From IMG/VR virus record IMGVR_UViG_3300042691_014395, positions 1 to 24,160 of that record: 24,160 nucleotides of DNA; one strand, written 5' to 3'. The notes beneath the pieces are model-generated. The model had not been told where the DNA came from. It saw only the letters and a list, made by a program, of their open reading frames with translations, and did no database searches. Numbering within the stretch: the first letter of the stretch is position 1; each line of letters begins with the position of its first letter. Below are positions 20,881 through 24,160 of the stretch, piece by piece. Source of the stretch: a virus. The position numbers were made by a program, and so were the translations under genes.

Positions 20881-21570
20881 TTACCGCTTGGCCTCTGATT
20901 TGAGCTTGGCGTATAGCTCGGGGTTTGTTTTGAACAGGCGGCCCTGTTCGGTGAGGTTGTAGTGCTCAGCGCTGAACGGGTTCTTGGTGCCTGATGGAAC
21001 AACCGCAGCGCTGCGACTTCCGGCCGGTGCGCCGGTGCCCTGTGGCTTGGGTGCTTTGAGCCGATACTGCGGCAGGCTGGTCTTGGCCCAGTCGTTGATT
21101 GGTGTGCGCTGATAGCCATCCACCACAACAACGGTGCCATCGGGCTCGCGTTCGATCTGCTCCGGCTTAAGGCGCAGGCGGATCACCTCGTCAGGGTCGT
21201 GAACAATGTCCGCCAGGGCAGCGACCGCAGGGCCGATCAACTTCAGCTCGCGGTTCTCAGCTTCCAGGGCATCAAGGCGCTGCTGCAGCGTGCCTTCGCG
21301 CTCGCGGTACTGCTGCTCCAGCTTCTGACGGGCTTCGCTGTAGTTGCCCTGCTGTTCCAGCTCGGTCTGCTCGGCGCGTTGCTTGAACTCCAGCAGTGCC
21401 CGCACGTCGGTGCCATCAGGCAACTCTGCTGCCATCTGCTCGTATTTGCGCAGCTTGCGCTTTTCTTCCAGCAGTTCCTTGTTCTTGCTGCGCAGCAGGT
21501 TCAGCTCAGCTTCTAGGGCCGAGGCATCAGGTGCAGACTGCTCCACAGGAGCGGTGTCGTTGTCAGGCAT
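20881..21570 (-). CDS. Capsid scaffold protein
   Basis: 229 residues from ATG 21570; a TTG start at 21588 would add 6 residues. Residues 18-105 are a long highly charged coiled coil (LEAELNLLRSKNKELLEEKR, KLRKYEQMAAEL, QRAEQTELEQQGNYSEARQK, LEQQYREREGTLQQRLDALE). A shorter folded part follows (IVHDPDEVIRLRLKPEQIER, VVVDGYQRTPINDWAKT) and then a basic C-terminus with NPFSAEHYNLTEQGRLFKTN, PELYAKLKSEAKR. This is the standard scaffold layout between portal and capsid genes. The C-terminal helix normally binds the coat protein. A strong motif copy lies 37 nt from the start. Confidence 0.9.
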   Translation of the reverse strand: MPDNDTAPVEQSAPDASALEAELNLLRSKNKELLEEKRKLRKYEQMAAELPDGTDVRALLEFKQRAEQTELEQQGNYSEARQKLEQQYREREGTLQQRLDALEAENRELKLIGPAVAALADIVHDPDEVIRLRLKPEQIEREPDGTVVVVDGYQRTPINDWAKTSLPQYRLKAPKPQGTGAPAGSRSAAVVPSGTKNPFSAEHYNLTEQGRLFKTNPELYAKLKSEAKR

Positions 21571-21596
21571 GAAGACCCACAGGGTCAAAGGTGCGG

Positions 21597-21607
21597 CCTA
21601 GGTTGCC
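21597..21607 (-). repeat. Start-associated motif copy (GGCAACCTAGG)
   Basis: It lies just after the stop of the 45-residue gene, 37 nt from the scaffold ATG. It shares CAACCTAGGCC with the plus-strand copy at 13452. Confidence 0.75.
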
Positions 21608-21608
21608 G

Positions 21609-21746
21609 TCACAGCCGGTGACTACCGGTGCGTTCCTGGCGTTCCTGCTCGCGGATCGCAGCGCGGATGTTGGCAGCCATGAAGGTGTTGCCGCACTTGT
21701 CGGCGATCTCCAGCGCCTTGAGCAGACGTTGCATCCGCTCGCTCAT
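21609..21746 (-). CDS. 45-residue helical protein between portal and scaffold
   Basis: The ORF reads MSERMQRLLKALEIADKCGN, TFMAANIRAAIREQERQERT, GSHRL. The ATG (21746) overlaps the portal stop as ATGA, the same coupling used by other genes here, and the ORF fills the gap up to the motif before scaffold. It should be one or two amphipathic helices with a charged C-terminus. No family is recognised. Possibilities are a small assembly factor or a portal or scaffold cofactor. Too short for many gene callers. Confidence 0.65.
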   Translation of the reverse strand: MSERMQRLLKALEIADKCGNTFMAANIRAAIREQERQERTGSHRL

Positions 21747-23191
21747 GGCAGCTGCTGCAGGTTGGCGCTCAGTTGCTGCTCTTGTGCCCCCAAGCGCCGC
21801 TCCTGCTGCGCAGCCGTGGCTTCCAGCTCGGCATCCACATCGAAGTCGTCATAGAGCCATTCGCCATCGGCCAGTTGGATCAGCAGCGTTTCCTGGGTGA
21901 TGTCACCGCCGACGCGCAGCTTGATCAGCTCGGCCACATGCGAGGGCTCCAGCTTGTGCGCCACGAAGTCGTTGTTGACCATGCTGCTGCCCGCTGTTGG
22001 CAGGTTCAGGTAGGCCGCATGAAACCGCAGGCAGGTATCAATCAGGTTCTGCAGGCCCAGGGCCACAGCCATCAGCGCAGCATCACCCTGGCTGCGGTCG
22101 ATGCTCTTGGATTCGGCGGCCTGGTTGGTCATGTTCTGACCGAGCACGGCAGCTAGACCCAGCTCGGCAATCTGCTTTTCAATGCGATCCAGCTCGGTGA
22201 AACGGGCCTGATAGCTGGTGCCGGTGGGTTCGCTGAACTCAGCGCGTGCATCCACCGGGAATGCCATGGCTGACGCTGGCCCAGCGTCCAGCTCGTCCAG
22301 TTCAGCCGGCACGCCGAACAGGTTGTAGCGGGGGACAGCTGCAACGTGGAGGATGTTGGCCTGATCGGATTCGGCGCGGTAGGCCTTGAGATTCAGCCAG
22401 GCCACTTCCTCCAGCGGCGGGGTGGATTCCATCAGGCCGGTGCGGTTGGCATAGGCCACTGCAAACGGGATCTCATCAAGGGTGGTGGCGCCTTCGCTGA
22501 TCAGCTCCCAGTTGCGGCTCTTGGATGCCTGCTTGCGGAACAGGCGGAAGCGGCCGGGTTCCAGCAGGCGCACCTGCTCGCAGACTTCCTCGCCGAACTC
22601 GCCGTAGGGCACAGTAACCCGCTCCAGCAGGCGCAGCTGCGTCAGCTTCTGGCTGCCGCCGATCACATCAGTACGCCAGCCGAGGATGTCACGCGGCGTG
22701 TAGCTGACCCAGTAAGGCCGGCTGAAATCAGTGACCGGGGTGTCATCGCCCTCGTCGCCGCGTGGGTAGTCCACCAGCACGCCGACGTGGCCGTAGCGGA
22801 TGCAGGTGCGGGCCAGCTCCTGCAGGTAGGCATTGAGATCGTTGCCGGCTAGGTCTGTGTCAAAGAGGTGCTCCTGGATCGGATCGGGCACGTTGTCGAG
22901 GCGCACCGGCTTGCGGCACAACATCCCGGCCAGCATCTGCTCCAGACGCAGCATGTAGGGCGGACAGACGCTGCGGGCCAGGCGGGCGCTGTAGGCCTCG
23001 TCATCTTCGCGGGGCTCCTGCGGCAGGTAGCGCTTGCCAGCGGCCTGCATTCCGAGCGTGCCAAGGCCAAGCTGCTCGATGAGCCGCCAGCGGGGTTCCA
23101 TACGCTGCCAGGCCAGCGATGGATCGTGAACCTGCAGCTCTTCAACAGTGGTGAGAGACAGGTTGTTCAGGCTGGCGGCGAGGTTATGCAC
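21743..23191 (-). CDS. Portal protein (DUF4055 type)
   Basis: 482 residues from GTG 23191; the true start may be slightly upstream, since no ATG or Shine-Dalgarno is present. PRWRLIEQLGLGTLGMQAAG, RYLPQEPREDDEAYSARLAR, SVCPPYMLRLEQMLAGMLCRKPV is the conserved N-terminal pattern. The middle DYPRGDEGDDTPVTDFSRPY, WVSYTPRDILGWRTDVIGGS, QKLTQLRLLERVTVPYGEFG and EVAWLNLKAYRAESDQANIL, HVAAVPRYNLFGVPAE are typical of DUF4055 portals. Twelve subunits form the DNA channel at the capsid vertex, where terminase docks. The C-terminal region (QLADGEWLYDDFDVDAELEA, TAAQQERRLGAQEQQLSANL) is helical. Terminase, capsid and minor head genes around it agree. Confidence 0.92.
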   Translation of the reverse strand: MHNLAASLNNLSLTTVEELQVHDPSLAWQRMEPRWRLIEQLGLGTLGMQAAGKRYLPQEPREDDEAYSARLARSVCPPYMLRLEQMLAGMLCRKPVRLDNVPDPIQEHLFDTDLAGNDLNAYLQELARTCIRYGHVGVLVDYPRGDEGDDTPVTDFSRPYWVSYTPRDILGWRTDVIGGSQKLTQLRLLERVTVPYGEFGEEVCEQVRLLEPGRFRLFRKQASKSRNWELISEGATTLDEIPFAVAYANRTGLMESTPPLEEVAWLNLKAYRAESDQANILHVAAVPRYNLFGVPAELDELDAGPASAMAFPVDARAEFSEPTGTSYQARFTELDRIEKQIAELGLAAVLGQNMTNQAAESKSIDRSQGDAALMAVALGLQNLIDTCLRFHAAYLNLPTAGSSMVNNDFVAHKLEPSHVAELIKLRVGGDITQETLLIQLADGEWLYDDFDVDAELEATAAQQERRLGAQEQQLSANLQQLP

Positions 23192-23219
23192 GGCGGCTTG
23201 GCAGACGGGTATCAGAAGA

Positions 23220-23651
23220 TCACTTGCGCTTGCTTGCCGCCTTTGTCAGCTTGTCGAGTGCCTTTACGTTATTGCGCTCGGCTTTGTCCAACTTGGTAAG
23301 TGCAACGCCAAGAGCAGCATCACGCTTTGGCCCTTTTGGCAGTTTCTTGGCTGCAGAAACAGCTTTCTTGGCCGAACGTTCTGCCGCAGCTGCCTTAATC
23401 GCTCCTGCGCGAGCGCTGCCAACTGGGCTGCTGATGCCTTCTTTCATGACGAGCTTGGCACCTGCCTTGGCCTTAAGCCTTGGCGCTTGCCCCCGGGAGC
23501 TGGGGGCCGCTCTGCCGCTTGTTGCGGCCACGGACCGAGCGACAGAACCGCTTACGCCTTTGCCGCCTTTGGCAATCGTGCCTTTGGGCGTTGACGATCC
23601 ACCGCCCCCAGAAAAACGGCCTCCTGAATCGCGTTTGTAGGAACGGGCCAT
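23220..23651 (-). CDS. Highly basic Ala/Lys/Gly-rich protein
   Basis: 143 residues. It starts MARSYKRDSGGRFSGGGGSS and is mostly Lys, Arg, Ala, Ser and Gly, with stretches such as GTIAKGGKGVSGSVARSVAA, AAERSAKKAVSAAKKLPKGP and DKAERNNVKALDKLTKAASK. The 'MARSY-x-RDS-x-GRFSGGGG' beginning recurs in small phage proteins encoded beside terminase or portal genes. Composition resembles histone H1-like or other DNA-contacting tails, but this is only compositional. Possible roles are DNA packaging help, an internal virion protein, or binding to the portal or terminase. It lies between the HTH microprotein and the portal. Confidence 0.78.
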   Translation of the reverse strand: MARSYKRDSGGRFSGGGGSSTPKGTIAKGGKGVSGSVARSVAATSGRAAPSSRGQAPRLKAKAGAKLVMKEGISSPVGSARAGAIKAAAAERSAKKAVSAAKKLPKGPKRDAALGVALTKLDKAERNNVKALDKLTKAASKRK

Positions 23652-23671
23652 GGCATAGGCAAGATCTACTT

Positions 23672-23681
23672 CAAGGTTTCC
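23672..23681 (-). repeat. Degenerate start-associated motif copy (GGAAACCTTG)
   Basis: It lies 30 nt from the ATG at 23651, just after the stop of the HTH protein. It differs from the consensus by C-to-A at the third base. Confidence 0.4.
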
Positions 23682-23682
23682 G

Positions 23683-23871
23683 CTAGGCCAGGGCTTTCCT
23701 CACGGCATAACGGCTGATGTTGAGGTGCTGGGCGATGCGGGTCTGGCTGTAGCCGGTGCGGTGCAGGCGTTGGATGCGTTGATGGCGGCTCTCGCTGAGC
23801 CAAAGCGCCACGCCGATCAGAACAATCAGCGGCAGCAGCAGCCACGCGGCTGCGCAGGTGATGGTGGTCAT
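23683..23871 (-). CDS. Membrane-anchored helix-turn-helix microprotein
   Basis: 62 residues from ATG 23871; the frame is open to GTG 23931, adding 20 less convincing residues. Residues 5-26 are a hydrophobic segment (CAAAWLLLPLIVLIGVALWL), predicted as one transmembrane helix. Residues 32-60 read RIQRLHRTGYSQTRIAQHLN, ISRYAVRKALA, an excellent helix-turn-helix of the resolvase/Hin type (R-x-x-G-x-[ST]-x-x-x-[IV]-A-x-x-L-x-[IV]-S-x-x-x-V-x-x-[AT]-L). A membrane segment joined to a DNA-binding HTH in so small a protein is unusual. It lies between terminase and the basic protein. It may be a regulator, a DNA-membrane tether during packaging, or a remnant of a larger protein. Confidence 0.6.
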   Translation of the reverse strand: MTTITCAAAWLLLPLIVLIGVALWLSESRHQRIQRLHRTGYSQTRIAQHLNISRYAVRKALA

Positions 23872-23957
23872 GGGGTCAATGCAGTGGTGGTCGGTGGTGG
23901 GCGCTGCCCATCGCTTCCGACTACCGAACACTAGCCCATAGGCTCCGCTATGTCGAG

Positions 23958-24160
23958 CTAGTAGAGCCGCACGCCGCGCACAGCACGCCCGGCCGTTGGC
24001 CGACCCACCTCAAACAGGCGGTGGCACATGTAGCCCAGTCCATCGACCATGTGGTCGTAGCCAGCCTGTTTGTCGGGCTCACCCTTGTCGGTGTAGCTCT
24101 GCAGCTCCAGGCACTCGATCAGCTTGCGGCAGCGCGGATCAATCCACAGGCGGGTTTCGC
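23958..24160 (-). CDS. Terminase large subunit, C-terminal end (5' part beyond window)
   Basis: 66 residues are visible before TAG at 23960-23958; the gene continues beyond the right edge. The text ETRLWIDPRCRKLIECLELQ, SYTDKGEPDKQAGYDHMVDG, LGYMCHRLFEV is the C-terminal nuclease-domain pattern of phage terminase large subunits ('I-[DH]-PRC-x-x-LI-x-x-LE-x-x-x-Y ... D-H-x-x-D-[AG]-LGY'), with Asp in YDHMVDG in the position of the metal-binding residue. The enzyme cuts and translocates DNA into the head through the portal encoded 770 bp downstream. The ATPase part cannot be seen. Confidence 0.88.
   Translation of the reverse strand, partial: ETRLWIDPRCRKLIECLELQSYTDKGEPDKQAGYDHMVDGLGYMCHRLFEVGRPTAGRAVRGVRLY

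Noticed and set aside
19762-20898. 378-residue open frame on the plus strand opposite the capsid gene
   Set aside because: It mirrors a strongly supported capsid gene, its composition is shadow-like (His, Gly, Val, Arg), and it has no recognisable domain or suitable context.
1-24160. CRISPR array, tRNA, insertion sequence or integration site
   Set aside because: I saw no regularly spaced repeats, tRNA-like cloverleaf, transposase or attachment-type duplication on either strand.
1-24160. Gene transfer agent rather than phage
   Set aside because: The gene set (fibres, frameshift chaperone, sigma factor, head-fibre cassette) is that of a full phage; nothing specific to a gene transfer agent can be seen, though lysogeny or defectiveness cannot be judged from this window.

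Overview
The window is a virion-structure operon of a tailed, siphovirus-like phage or prophage, about 24 kb, GC-rich and almost completely coding. Nearly all genes lie on the minus strand, so transcription runs from right (24160) to left (1). The layout is terminase - portal - scaffold - capsid - connector - tail. Several virion proteins (the 122-residue protein at 7492, the discoidin-like protein at 6965, the capsid decoration-type protein at 19388 and the small protein at 17327) resemble families I associate with Synechococcus/Cyanobium phages. A cyanobacterial host is therefore my best inference, not something the sequence proves. No integrase, repressor, lysis or replication gene is visible.

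Head region, 24160 to 15726: the C-terminus of the large terminase, a tiny membrane-plus-HTH protein, a very basic protein, a DUF4055-type portal, a 45-residue protein, a coiled-coil scaffold, the major capsid protein, a decoration-type protein, a set of putative head-fibre genes (19384-17327), a Mu F-like minor head protein and a head-tail adaptor. A sigma-70-like protein (15722-15135) sits inside the structural genes, just before the major tail protein. An intrinsic terminator follows the tail protein.

Next comes a two-gene block (13464-14305) on the PLUS strand, encoding probable head-closure and neck proteins. It is turned around relative to everything else.

Tail region, 13416 to 1: tape measure, a distal-tail candidate, a large tail-hub protein, several small beta-rich tip and fibre proteins, a tail-fibre assembly chaperone, a 733-residue LamG-like protein, a pair of ORFs joined by a classical -1 frameshift signal, a BppU-like protein, a collagen-like protein and a repeat-rich fibre that runs off the left edge. 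Gene junctions mostly overlap by ATGA, TGATG or TAATG, which points to translational coupling.

The most striking observations are: (1) a recurrent oriented motif, consensus GGCAASYTNRG, placed 13-37 nt upstream of about a dozen gene starts on either strand, often carrying the stop codon of the preceding gene; (2) the flipped connector-gene block bounded by inverted copies of that motif; (3) a lambda-identical slippery heptamer GGGAAAG followed by a perfect 7-bp hairpin; and (4) the phage sigma-like gene, which could be the factor that reads such motifs, although that link is speculative. No gene-free stretch longer than 300 bases exists here.
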